The position numbers and the translations under genes were made by a program. Of a stretch of 47,223 nucleotides of DNA, positions 7,650 through 15,438 are shown in pieces; the stretch's first letter is position 1; each line of letters opens with the position of its first letter. This DNA comes from JAXGYV01 sp040772045. GTDB taxonomy: Bacteria; Actinomycetota; Thermoleophilia; UBA2241. The notes below the pieces were generated by a model, which was not told the DNA's origin, made no database searches, and was given only the letters and a program-made list of their open reading frames with translations. The DNA lies in the NCBI GenBank assembly GCA_040772045.1, contig JAXGYV010000013.1:1-47223 (forward strand), read 5' to 3'.

Positions 7650-8125
7650 CGCCGTCGCCGCAGGAGGAAGCCGAGCAGCGTCGCGCAGAGCGCGCCGACG
7701 CCGAAGCTGCCGGCCAACACGACACCGCGGCGCGGCTCGAGCAGCACGCGTGCCCCGTCGCCCAGGTGCGCGTGCTGGGCGATCACCAGGCCGACGGCGC
7801 CGCGATCCACGGTGATGCTGCGGGCGGCCATGACCGCCGCGCCGCCGTTCCTGACCGCGAGGTTGTTGCCAGCGGTGATCCACTGGCCGCCGGCAGTGGT
7901 CAGGGTGATGTCGCGACGTGCGGCCACCACGGTGGCGGTACTCAACGACAGCTCCGCATTGGTACCGGCGAGGGTTACGCCAGCGCTGCTCATTTTGAAG
8001 GAGGCAGCGTCGCTCTTCAGCACGCCGATCGCGCTCATGCTCACCTCGGCGTGTTCCGCCTCGATGTGCCGTACCGCGGACTTCGAGAGTGCAAGGTAGC
8101 TAGGCTGTCGCGTGTCCTCTTTCAT
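7646..8125 (-). CDS. Small repeat protein with C-terminal membrane anchor, function unknown
   Basis: A 159-residue protein I do not recognise. It starts at ATG with a GGAGGG site six bases upstream. Residues about 10-125 consist of short alternating stretches rich in A, V, S, T and I (for example ATVVAARRDITLTTAGG, then AAVMAARSITVDRGAVG), a pattern expected for a right-handed beta-helix or polymer-forming scaffold. The last 25 residues are a hydrophobic segment ending in RRRR, so the protein is probably tail-anchored with the repeat part on the cytoplasmic side. There is no signal peptide. It follows purC by 61 bases on the same strand and may be co-transcribed. Bactofilin-like or adhesin-like repeats are possible, but no specific family is claimed. 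Confidence 0.75.
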   Translation of the reverse strand: MKEDTRQPSYLALSKSAVRHIEAEHAEVSMSAIGVLKSDAASFKMSSAGVTLAGTNAELSLSTATVVAARRDITLTTAGGQWITAGNNLAVRNGGAAVMAARSITVDRGAVGLVIAQHAHLGDGARVLLEPRRGVVLAGSFGVGALCATLLGFLLRRRR

Positions 8126-8186
8126 GGTCCCTCCTCGCGCCGGTCGCCGAATCTGTGCCGATCGTATGCCTTGCCGTTTCAGCCTG

Positions 8187-9062
8187 TCACTGGGTGAGGC
8201 GGCGCCAAGCCTCCCGGTACCTCTGTGCTGTTTGTGCCACGACTTCGGCTGGCAGCTCGGGCGCGGGCGGCTGCTTGGCCCAGCCGATGCTCTCCAGGTA
8301 GTCGCGGACGTACTGCTTGTCGAAGCTCGGCTGCCCTTGCCCTGGCCGGTAGCTGTCGAGCGGCCAGAAGCGGGACGAATCGGGTGTAAGCGCCTCATCG
8401 ATCAGAAGCAGATGATCGTCCACCAGGCCGAACTCGAACTTGGTGTCGGCGATGATGATACCGCGTTCAAGAGCGTACGCGGCGGCGAAAGTATACAGCG
8501 CCAGACTCGTCTGCCGTACGGCTTCCGAGAGGTCTCGCCCGAGGGTGTCGACGAGCTGCTCGAACGAGATGTTCTCGTCGTGAGCGCCGCCTTCAGCCTT
8601 GGTGGAAGGGGTAAAGAGCGGTTCGGGAAGCTGCGAGGACTCCTGCAGGCCCGCCGGTAGCGTGATGCCGCAGACAGAGCCCGAACGCTGGTACTCCGCC
8701 CACCCCGAGCCGGCCAGATAGCCGCGCACGATGGCCTCCACGGGGAGTGAATGCGCCTTGCGCACCACCACGGATCTTCCGGCGAGATGCGCCTTCTCGG
8801 GGGCGTGTGCAAAGGGGGCGGCGTCGATGAGGTGATTGTCGATGATGGGCTGAGTGAGCGAGAACCAGTGGTTGGAGAGCTGCGTGAGGACGACCCCTTT
8901 GCCGGGGATCGGCGTGGGGAGCACGAAGTCGAAGGCCGAGATGCGGTCCGTGGTCACGATGAGCAGATGACCGTCGGGGGTCTCGTAGATGTCGCGTGCC
9001 TTGCCGCGACCGACGAGCGGGAGATCGGGCTCGTGGGATTCAAACAAGGCTTCGTGCTGCAT
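8187..9062 (-). CDS. purC: Phosphoribosylaminoimidazole-succinocarboxamide synthase
   Basis: SAICAR synthase joins aspartate to CAIR with ATP in the eighth step of IMP synthesis, in the cytoplasm. The 291-residue product carries the family landmarks GRGKARDIYE (substrate and ATP loop, residues about 18-27), TDRISAFDFVLPTPIPGKG, the PVEAIVRGYLAGSGW motif and ALTPDSSRFWP near the C-terminus. The length fits the longer, yeast-like form of PurC rather than the roughly 240-residue form. The start ATG has an AGGAGG site eight bases upstream. It belongs to the purine cluster with purB, purE, purD and purA, all on the same strand. Confidence 0.96.
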   Translation of the reverse strand: MQHEALFESHEPDLPLVGRGKARDIYETPDGHLLIVTTDRISAFDFVLPTPIPGKGVVLTQLSNHWFSLTQPIIDNHLIDAAPFAHAPEKAHLAGRSVVVRKAHSLPVEAIVRGYLAGSGWAEYQRSGSVCGITLPAGLQESSQLPEPLFTPSTKAEGGAHDENISFEQLVDTLGRDLSEAVRQTSLALYTFAAAYALERGIIIADTKFEFGLVDDHLLLIDEALTPDSSRFWPLDSYRPGQGQPSFDKQYVRDYLESIGWAKQPPAPELPAEVVAQTAQRYREAWRRLTQ

Positions 9063-9198
9063 CGCATCCTCCTGGTCATGCTGCTCGACAGTACCATCAT
9101 CGCATGAAGCGGTGGTTGGGCGGGAGCGCGGCCTCCGCGGTTGCCGGTGAGAGGTATAACCTAGGCGATACAGGCAGCTCGGTACGGGAGGACCGGTC

Positions 9199-9486
9199 AT
9201 GGCGGACGAGCAGGCGACGAGGTACGACGACCAAGAGGTGCGCGAAGCGGCGCTGCGGCGTCTGAAGAAGAAACGCGACTTCTCCACGCATCTCGTGAGC
9301 TACGTGATCATCAATGCGGTGCTGGTGCTCATTTGGTATCTCAGCGGCCGGGGATACTTCTGGCCTATGTGGGTGATGATCGGCTGGGGCATCGGCCTCG
9401 CGTTCAACGGCTACGACGTGTATCTGCGGCGCGAGATCACGGAGGCCGATATCCAGCGCGAGATGCAGCGCTCGCGCCGCGAGTAG
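9199..9486 (+). CDS. Small two-helix membrane protein (2TM domain)
   Basis: A 95-residue protein with a charged N-terminus (DDQEVREAALRRLKKKRDF), two hydrophobic helices (residues about 31-49 and 54-70) and a charged tail (YLRREITEADIQREMQRSRRE). This matches the widespread 2TM domain family of unknown function, in which the helix pair follows a RxxxKxxFxxHLxxYxxxN pattern, here KRDFSTHLVSYVIINA. The ATG has a GGGAGG site eight bases upstream. TATAAC at 9155-9160 may be its -10. It is divergent from purC and shows no functional link to it. Confidence 0.85.
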   Translation: MADEQATRYDDQEVREAALRRLKKKRDFSTHLVSYVIINAVLVLIWYLSGRGYFWPMWVMIGWGIGLAFNGYDVYLRREITEADIQREMQRSRRE

Positions 9487-9581
9487 CCGCGGCCTTTCCC
9501 GGCTCGGTGGGCCGTCGCGCTCGCTGAGACGAGCTGGGCGGCCGATCGGCGCGGGGTGCGGAGGCTGCCGACGATCCTCCC

Positions 9582-10253
9582 CTAGCGAACGCGCACCAGC
9601 TCGATCGGTCGCGACCAGGCTGTGGTTGTGCAGGCAGACGCCATCTTCGGTGCGCCCTCCACTGCGAGGACGACGGTGTCGTCCACCTGCCGGTGTGTGA
9701 AGGTCATCTTGAAATCCTCGAACGCCGCCTCGAGGGTCGCCGTGAGGATCTGCGCGGCGGCTTCCGTCTGCTCGTTTACGGCGAGCAGTTCGAGTTTGGT
9801 CTGCAGGTTGTCCTCGGTGGCTTCGACCTTGAAGGGGCCGACGCTTTGGCCACTGCCATCACCAAGCGTCATGGTCACGCCGTCCTCGGCGCGGTCGAAC
9901 GTCACGTGTATCGCGTCGCCGCCAGTGCTCTGCCAGGCGCCGAGGAAGGGTTGGGTATCAACTGCATCGCCACGCAGCGCGAAGAACCAGACGGCGATCA
10001 CGGCGAGCACCGCGGCCAAGCCGATGCCCAGGGCCAGAACGACCACAGGGGTACGGCGGGGGAGCGCGTCGCGCGCAGGTGGTGCCGCAGTCGATGATGA
10101 GAATGGCTGGCTCTCGCCGATGGTTGGCGAGCTCCAATCTTCCCCCGGTGACGGCTCGTCACCCGAGCGGAAGGCGCCGACCGGCTCTCCGCAGAGCCCG
10201 CAGACCCACGCTCCCTCCGTGATCTGTCTCCCACACCTATGGCACGTGGTCAT
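9582..10253 (-). CDS. Zinc-ribbon membrane protein with extracytoplasmic domain
   Basis: A 223-residue protein of unknown function. It begins with a C4 zinc ribbon (C4-x2-C7 and C18-x2-C21, in the form CxRC...CGLCG), then a low-complexity linker rich in S, P and G, a single membrane helix at about residues 69-92, and an outer domain of about 130 residues. The outer part contains FLGAWQSTGGDAIHVTF, which resembles the strand start of lipocalin-like stress sensors, but I cannot assign a family. The start ATG has AAGGA upstream. It lies downstream of purB, after a strong hairpin, and is probably transcribed separately. Confidence 0.8.
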   Translation of the reverse strand: MTTCHRCGRQITEGAWVCGLCGEPVGAFRSGDEPSPGEDWSSPTIGESQPFSSSTAAPPARDALPRRTPVVVLALGIGLAAVLAVIAVWFFALRGDAVDTQPFLGAWQSTGGDAIHVTFDRAEDGVTMTLGDGSGQSVGPFKVEATEDNLQTKLELLAVNEQTEAAAQILTATLEAAFEDFKMTFTHRQVDDTVVLAVEGAPKMASACTTTAWSRPIELVRVR

Positions 10254-10309
10254 CCGACGATTCCTTCTCGCGATAGCCGTTGACGGCGCTTGAGTCTCTC
10301 CAGCGGTAC

Positions 10310-10342
10310 GCCACGAGCGGTTGCGTGGCAACCGCTCGTGGC
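10310..10342 (-). terminator. Perfect 15-bp stem-loop after purB
   Basis: GCCACGAGCGGTTGC, a three-base loop, then its exact reverse complement. This is one of the longest perfect inverted repeats in the window. It lies about 70 bases after the purB stop and about 55 before the zinc-ribbon gene. No T-run follows on either strand, so it is either a Rho-independent terminator of the U-poor kind found in high-GC bacteria or an operator. A second smaller inverted repeat, CCTCCGC/GCGGAGG, occurs at 10361-10389 between it and purB. Confidence 0.55.
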
Positions 10343-10409
10343 AGGAGAAATATCGGCAGGCCTCCGCCCGGGCTGTAGGTGAGCGGAGGTCGGCGGCCGT
10401 GAATGGAGG

Positions 10410-11714
10410 CTAGAAGCTAAGCTCCGCCAGGCGAGCGAAGATGGCCTTGGGGCCTTCGTCGCGGCGGCTCGGATTCATGGCCGCATCGATGTCGGCGGCG
10501 GTGAGCCCGGCGGCTTGTACTGTCTCGTTCTGCTTAACCAGCTCGCCGAAGTCGGTACCCTCTTGCCATGCACGCATGGCGCTCTCTTGCACCACGCGGT
10601 AGGCCTGCTCCCGGAGCATCCCCTTGTCGATCAGAGAGAGCAGCACTGCCTCGCTGAAGACGAGGCGGTGGGAGAGAGCGAGGTTGTCCGCCATTCGTCC
10701 CGTGTCTACCACCAGGTTGCCCATGAGGTGGGTGAACTTCTGCAGCATGTAGTCCAGGAGGATGCAGCTATCGGGAAGCACGATCCGCTCGGCGCTCGAG
10801 TGGCTGATGTCTCGCTCATGCCAGAGCGCCACGTTCTCCATGCCCACGAGCGCGTTGCCGCGCAGAACCCGGGCGCACCCCGCCATTCGTTCGCTGAGGA
10901 TTGGATTGCGCTTGTGGGGCATGGCGGAGGAACCCTTCTGCCCTTTCTTGAAGGCCTCTTCCGCCTCGCGTACTTCCGTACGCTGGAGGTGGCGGATCTC
11001 GGTGGCGAACTTCTCGATCGAGGAGCCGACGATGGCGATGGCGCTCAGGAAGCAAGCATGCCGGTCGCGCGGGACCACCTGGCTGCTGATGGGCTCGGCG
11101 ACAAGTTCCAGCTCGCGGCACACCAACTCCTCGATCCGGGGATCGATATTGGCGTACGCACCGACGGCGCCGCTGATTTTGCCCACGGCGGCATTCTCGG
11201 TGACGCGGCGCAGACGATCCAGATTGCGCCGCGTCTCGAATGCCCACAAGCCAAGCTTCATGCCGAAGGTAATGGGCTCGGCATGGACGCCGTGGGTACG
11301 GCCGACCTGCACGGCCTCTCTGAACTCGAAGGCGCGGCGCTTGAGCACCTCGCCCAGTGCCGCGAGGTCGCGCTGCAGCAACTCGCCGGCGGCCTTGATC
11401 TGCAGCGCCAGTCCCGTGTCGAGCATGTCCGAACTAGTCATCCCGTAATGTATGTACTTGCTCGACTCGCCGACGTGCTCGGCGACGTTGGTGAGAAAGG
11501 CGATCACGTCGTGGTCGGTGGTCTTCTCTATTTCAGCTACACGTGCGGGGTCGAACGCGGCCTTTGCTTCGATCTCCGCGACCGCCTCGGATGGCACCTT
11601 GCCGAGCTGCGACCACGCCCTGACGGCGGCGATTTCCACCCGCAGCCATGCGTTCATCTTGGCCTCGTCGGTCCAGATGGCGCCCATCTCCGGCAGGGTG
11701 TAGCGATCGATCAC
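10410..11714 (-). CDS. purB: Adenylosuccinate lyase
   Basis: A 434-residue enzyme of the fumarase/aspartase superfamily. It cleaves fumarate from SAICAR and from adenylosuccinate, so it acts in both IMP and AMP synthesis. The signature loop KGSSAMPHKRNP lies at residues 260-271 and holds the catalytic serine. The general-acid histidine is in VGRTHG (H141), and YIHYGMTSSDMLDT (88-101) forms part of the active site. The start is GTG with GGGGAGG upstream. It is the expected length and belongs to the purine cluster between ridA and purC. Confidence 0.96.
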   Translation of the reverse strand: MIDRYTLPEMGAIWTDEAKMNAWLRVEIAAVRAWSQLGKVPSEAVAEIEAKAAFDPARVAEIEKTTDHDVIAFLTNVAEHVGESSKYIHYGMTSSDMLDTGLALQIKAAGELLQRDLAALGEVLKRRAFEFREAVQVGRTHGVHAEPITFGMKLGLWAFETRRNLDRLRRVTENAAVGKISGAVGAYANIDPRIEELVCRELELVAEPISSQVVPRDRHACFLSAIAIVGSSIEKFATEIRHLQRTEVREAEEAFKKGQKGSSAMPHKRNPILSERMAGCARVLRGNALVGMENVALWHERDISHSSAERIVLPDSCILLDYMLQKFTHLMGNLVVDTGRMADNLALSHRLVFSEAVLLSLIDKGMLREQAYRVVQESAMRAWQEGTDFGELVKQNETVQAAGLTAADIDAAMNPSRRDEGPKAIFARLAELSF

Positions 11715-11834
11715 GGTATTCCTCCCCTTCTCGAGTAGGGCGATTCTAAGGTACTTGGCGGTGTCGTGTTTGAACGTGAGCGCATGGCGAAGGTATCTGC
11801 GCGCGCCTCTTGTCGATGTGGGTGGATGAGGTGC

Positions 11835-12215
11835 TTAGCTTCGCAGGGCGATGGCCTCGATCTCTACCTTGACTCCTTTGGGCAAGGCGCCCACCTGTAC
11901 TGTGGAGCGGGCTGGGTACGGAGGCTCGAAGAACGCCGCGTAGACCTCGTTCACGGCGGCGAAGTCGTTCATGTCGGTGAGGAAGATCGTGGTCTTCAGC
12001 ACGTCCGCCATGCTGAGCCCGGTGGCGCGAAGCAGGGATCGCATGTTCTCGAGGGCCGTTTGGGCTTGCTCGGCCGCTGTCTCGCCGGCGACACAACCGT
12101 CCGCATCCAGCGGTACCTGCCCGGACAGAAAGACCCAGCCCTCAAGGCCGACTGCTGGTGAATATGGGCCCACGGGTGCGGCGGCACTGGGTGCGGTAAA
12201 GCTGATCTTGGGCAT
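11835..12215 (-). CDS. ridA: RidA-family enamine/imine deaminase
   Basis: A 126-residue protein of the YjgF/YER057c/UK114 (RidA) family, a small trimeric enzyme that hydrolyses reactive enamines and imines produced by PLP enzymes. Family patterns visible are PVGPYSPAV at residues 14-22, VFLSGQVPLD, TAEQAQTALENM, and PARSTVQVGALPKGVKVEIEAIA, with the arginine that binds the substrate carboxylate in PARST. It lies ten bases after purE and 120 before purB. Members of this family often neighbour purine genes, where they may limit side reactions of phosphoribosylamine or 2-aminoacrylate. That link is inference. Confidence 0.93.
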   Translation of the reverse strand: MPKISFTAPSAAAPVGPYSPAVGLEGWVFLSGQVPLDADGCVAGETAAEQAQTALENMRSLLRATGLSMADVLKTTIFLTDMNDFAAVNEVYAAFFEPPYPARSTVQVGALPKGVKVEIEAIALRS

Positions 12216-12225
12216 GGCGTCTCCT

Positions 12226-12675
12226 TCAGACGTCGAGGATTCTGGCAGCTAAGATGGCCGCGTTTCGGGCACCGTTGATGGCGACGCAGGCCACGGGAAC
12301 GCCGGAGGGCATCTGGACGATCGAGAGCAGCGAGTCCAGCCCACCGAGGTCGCTGGTTTTAATGGGCACGCCGATGACGGGGAGATTGGTGTAGGCGGCG
12401 ATCACACCGGGAAGCGCCGCCGCCTTCCCGGCGCCGGCGATGATGACCTTGAGGCCGCGCGCCTGGGCGCTGCGGGCGTAGTCGGCCACTTGGTCGGGGG
12501 CGCGATGCGCCGACAGCACACTCACCTCGTACTGGATGCGCCGCTCATCGAGTTCCTGTGAGGCCGCCTCCATCACCGGGCGATCGCTCTCGCTTCCCAT
12601 GACGATGCCGACGAGGATGGGGGCTGCGCTGATGCTCTGTAAGAGTGCCTCTACGTCCGTCTGTGTCTTTTCCAC
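12226..12675 (-). CDS. purE: N5-carboxyaminoimidazole ribonucleotide mutase
   Basis: PurE moves the carboxyl group of N5-CAIR to carbon 4 to give CAIR. The 149-residue product has GSESDRPVMEAA at the phosphate-binding turn, the catalytic SAHRAP motif and VIGVPIKTSDLGGLDSL. It differs from textbook class I PurE in the loop usually written GAGGAAHLPG, which here is GAGKAAALPG, so one glycine is lysine and the histidine is alanine. The start is a GTG with a GAGGAG site; an upstream reading to 12756 would overlap purD and has no ribosome binding site. It lies 40 bases after purD. No purK is seen in the window. Confidence 0.93.
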   Translation of the reverse strand: MEKTQTDVEALLQSISAAPILVGIVMGSESDRPVMEAASQELDERRIQYEVSVLSAHRAPDQVADYARSAQARGLKVIIAGAGKAAALPGVIAAYTNLPVIGVPIKTSDLGGLDSLLSIVQMPSGVPVACVAINGARNAAILAARILDV

Positions 12676-12715
12676 TGCGGCTCCTCTCTCTGTGGGTGAT
12701 GGTGACACCACACAC

Positions 12716-14050
12716 TTATGGCAGCGTACCCAGTGTGAAGATCTCCGTCTCGCCACGCTCGGCCCGTACTGCCCGTTCCGCTATGTCTCTCCGGACCTGC
12801 ATGCCGCCGAAGCTGATGCAGTCGAGCGAGCGGTACGCGCGCTCTCGCGCGCTGGCGAAGGTGTCGCCGAGCGCGCTCACGGCGAGCACGCGGCCGCCGG
12901 CGGTAACGATGGGCTTGTCGGTTGCGCCCGGCGCGTCGGCGAAGGCCGTGCCGGCGTGGTAGAGAGTGATCTGGGGGTCGGCCGCCGCCGCCGACAGCCC
13001 GTGGATTACGTCGCCCTTGTGGCTGCCGGCCGGGTAGCCGGCGGAGGCCATCACGACGCATACGCACGATTGCGGCCGCCAGGTGATCGGTGTACCTGCG
13101 AGATCACCTTTGGCCACTGCGAGGCACAGCTCCAGCAGATCGCTCTCCAGGCGGGGGAGGATGGCCTGTGTCTCCGGATCGCCGAAGCGGCAGTTAAACT
13201 CCAGTACCTTGATGCCGTCCGCGGTGGCGATGAGGCCGCCGTACAGGACGCCCCGATAACGGATGCCGCGCTGACGCAGTGCCCACAGCACCGGTTCGAA
13301 GACGTGTTCGATGATCTGCTCCGAGGCGCGAGGGTTGAAGCCGGGCACGGGGCAGTAGCTTCCCATGCCGCCTGTATTGGGCCCCTGGTCGCCGGCGTAG
13401 ATCCTCTTATAATCCTGCGCCGGCGCCATGGGGACGATGGTGTCGCCGTCGCAGAGCGCGAGCAGGCTGACCTCGGGACCCGAGAGGTACTCCTCGATGA
13501 TGATCGCCTGGCTGGCCTCTCCGAACTGCCGGCGCTGGAGGTTGTCCTCTATAGCCTGCTTCGCCTCCTCGAAGGTGCGGACGATCACGACGCCCTTGCC
13601 GGCCGCCAGTCCGTCGGCTTTGACGACGAGCGGGTACGTGTCCTGGAGCTCGAGGCATCGGAGGGCATCGTCGAGGTTGTCGTGACGGCGGAAACGAGCT
13701 GTGGGCGCCTTGGCCTCGTCCATCACGTCTTTGGCGAAGCCCTTGCTTCCCTCCAGCCTAGCGGCGTCCGCCGTCGGGCCGAACACCGGCAGGCCCTCGC
13801 GAACGAACACATCGGCGATACCGGCGACGAGCGGCGCCTCTGGCCCGACGACGGTGAGGTCGATGCGCTCTCTCTTGGCGAAGGCGAGGAGGCTCGCGAT
13901 GTCCTCGGCGTTGATGTTGACGCAGGCAGCCTCGGTGGCGATACCCGCGTTCCCCGGGGCGCAGAACAGCTGGGTGAGCAACGGCGATTGGGCGAACGCG
14001 TGCACCAGCGCGTGCTCGCGGCCTCCGCCACCGACGACGAGGACACGCAT
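12716..14050 (-). CDS. purD: Phosphoribosylamine-glycine ligase (GAR synthetase)
   Basis: A 444-residue ATP-grasp enzyme that joins glycine to phosphoribosylamine in the second step of purine synthesis. The N-terminal nucleotide fold starts MRVLVVGGGGREHALVHAF. The ATP-grasp parts are seen in PLVVKADGLAAGKGVVI and EEYLSGPEVSLLALCDG, and the conserved DYKRIYAGDQGPNTGGMGSY loop is intact, as is EFNCRFGDPETQ. An AGGAGG site lies five bases before the ATG. The same frame stays open far upstream, but those codons look non-coding and overlap the acyltransferase gene in another frame. It is first of the purD-purE-ridA-purB set. Confidence 0.96.
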   Translation of the reverse strand: MRVLVVGGGGREHALVHAFAQSPLLTQLFCAPGNAGIATEAACVNINAEDIASLLAFAKRERIDLTVVGPEAPLVAGIADVFVREGLPVFGPTADAARLEGSKGFAKDVMDEAKAPTARFRRHDNLDDALRCLELQDTYPLVVKADGLAAGKGVVIVRTFEEAKQAIEDNLQRRQFGEASQAIIIEEYLSGPEVSLLALCDGDTIVPMAPAQDYKRIYAGDQGPNTGGMGSYCPVPGFNPRASEQIIEHVFEPVLWALRQRGIRYRGVLYGGLIATADGIKVLEFNCRFGDPETQAILPRLESDLLELCLAVAKGDLAGTPITWRPQSCVCVVMASAGYPAGSHKGDVIHGLSAAAADPQITLYHAGTAFADAPGATDKPIVTAGGRVLAVSALGDTFASARERAYRSLDCISFGGMQVRRDIAERAVRAERGETEIFTLGTLP

Positions 14051-14181
14051 GCAACCTCCTAGGGGGAAGAGTATGCCGGGCAGGTCGTCTCGGGTATGCC
14101 CGGTTGGCCGCTCGCAAGTGTACTCGTGCGCCGCAGGGGCAGTCCATAACGCTTCCCGCCCTGGGTCTTGACGATCGTGTT

Positions 14182-15438
14182 TCAGCGACCGCCGGTCAGG
14201 AGTCCGTACAGAGGCCGCGCGTGGCGGCGGAGCATCCAGCCCGCGGCCAACGATACGGCGATCGTCAACAGCGGTGCGGCGAAGTAGGTGGCGAGGATGA
14301 CTGCGTCGCTCACCCGCCCTCCGCCGCCGGTGTGGAGGATGAGCCGCTTGAAGATCATGAGCAGCGGCTCCTGGGCGGCGAAGACGAAGAAGGAGAGGGT
14401 GGCGCTGGCCGTGAGCCAGCGCCGTCGAACCAGCGGTATCAGGTACGCGTCGTAGCCAAACCAGACCGCGGCCACAGCCAAGCACATGAGCAGTTGGTGT
14501 GCGGTGGCCGCCGCCCAGCTCTGTTCGTTCCTGAGGAGGGCCGTGTAAAGGATGCAGGCCGCTACGAATAGCGGTAGCAGCCAGCGGCCGAGCGCAGCCG
14601 ATGTGGCGCTGCCGTTGGGTCCGGAGAACGGCACGCGCTGGCCCGCGCGCATGCGGGTGGCCACGAGCGCGCCGAGCGTGAAAAAGAGCAGAGCCTTGCA
14701 GGGCAGGTAACCGGCAGCGCCGAGATCGACGTGCAGCAACCAGGCCACCGTAAAGGGGGCGAGCGCGAGGGGACCCAGGAACCGCACGAGAGCCCAGATC
14801 GCCGGCGAGAGCAGGGCGCAGGTGAACAGTGCCTGTAGGAACCAGAGCGGGTACGCCACAGGAGAGACGAAGAGCCGTTCGAGGACGGAGCCGATGGTCA
14901 GCCTGTTGAGCGCGTCGGCAGAGACGTAGGCCTGTGCGGAGGGCAAGGCATGCGAGACCACGTAAACGGCTAGGCTCCACGAGCTCCAGAGGAGGTACGG
15001 TAGGGCGAGGGTACGCGCGCGACGGCGGATCTTGCTCACGAACTGCCCCACGCGCGGCTCCAGATTGTGGAAGAAGAGGAAGCCCGAGATGGCGAAGAGC
15101 AGCGCCGCCGGCCAGCGGGTGAGCGTCTGCGAACCGAGGTACTGAACGAAGCCGACCACGCCGTGGGGAGTGTGAGGAGTGGCCTCGGCGTTCTCGCTCA
15201 GGAGGCGATTGCTGAGGTTGTAGGCGTGCACGAAGACCACGGCGACGACCGCCATCCAGGTGAGCACCCGCAGCTTCGTGCTGAGGGGGTCGGAGATGAG
15301 CGGCCGTCTCTCAGCGGTGGGTGGCGAGATCGCGTGAACGCCTGCGTGTCTCAGAGGAAGACCTGCCGGTCTGTGTGAGATTGCGTGGAGCAAAGAAGTA
15401 TAGCGAAAGGGGACGCTCCCCCTGGTGCTAGACAGCAC
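14182..15438 (-). CDS. Acyltransferase-3 family membrane protein
   Basis: An integral membrane protein with about ten hydrophobic helices, of the acyltransferase-3 (OafA/YrhL/WecH) kind, which O-acylates envelope sugars or lipids. The family hallmark is the histidine in the first helix (VFVHAYN, about residue 70 of the longest form), followed by the second-helix LLFAISGFLFFHN, where a pattern SGFL is typical. A basic KIRRRARTLALPYLLW stretch then marks the conserved R-x10-P-Y/W region. The start is uncertain: GTG at 15438 overlaps the purA stop by 11 bases and has a poorly spaced site, and the first 45 residues have no family counterpart. It sits between purA and purD but has no obvious role in purine synthesis. 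Confidence 0.82.
   Translation of the reverse strand: MLSSTRGSVPFRYTSLLHAISHRPAGLPLRHAGVHAISPPTAERRPLISDPLSTKLRVLTWMAVVAVVFVHAYNLSNRLLSENAEATPHTPHGVVGFVQYLGSQTLTRWPAALLFAISGFLFFHNLEPRVGQFVSKIRRRARTLALPYLLWSSWSLAVYVVSHALPSAQAYVSADALNRLTIGSVLERLFVSPVAYPLWFLQALFTCALLSPAIWALVRFLGPLALAPFTVAWLLHVDLGAAGYLPCKALLFFTLGALVATRMRAGQRVPFSGPNGSATSAALGRWLLPLFVAACILYTALLRNEQSWAAATAHQLLMCLAVAAVWFGYDAYLIPLVRRRWLTASATLSFFVFAAQEPLLMIFKRLILHTGGGGRVSDAVILATYFAAPLLTIAVSLAAGWMLRRHARPLYGLLTGGR

Noticed and set aside
12536..14062. Long open frame on the plus strand opposite purD and purE
   Set aside because: It is antisense to two clear purine enzymes and its protein has the low-complexity look of a GC-rich shadow frame.
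14051..14980. Upstream extension of purD to a 754-residue protein
   Set aside because: The extra 310 residues match nothing, overlap the acyltransferase gene in another frame, and a strong AGGAGG site stands before the normal ATG at 14050.
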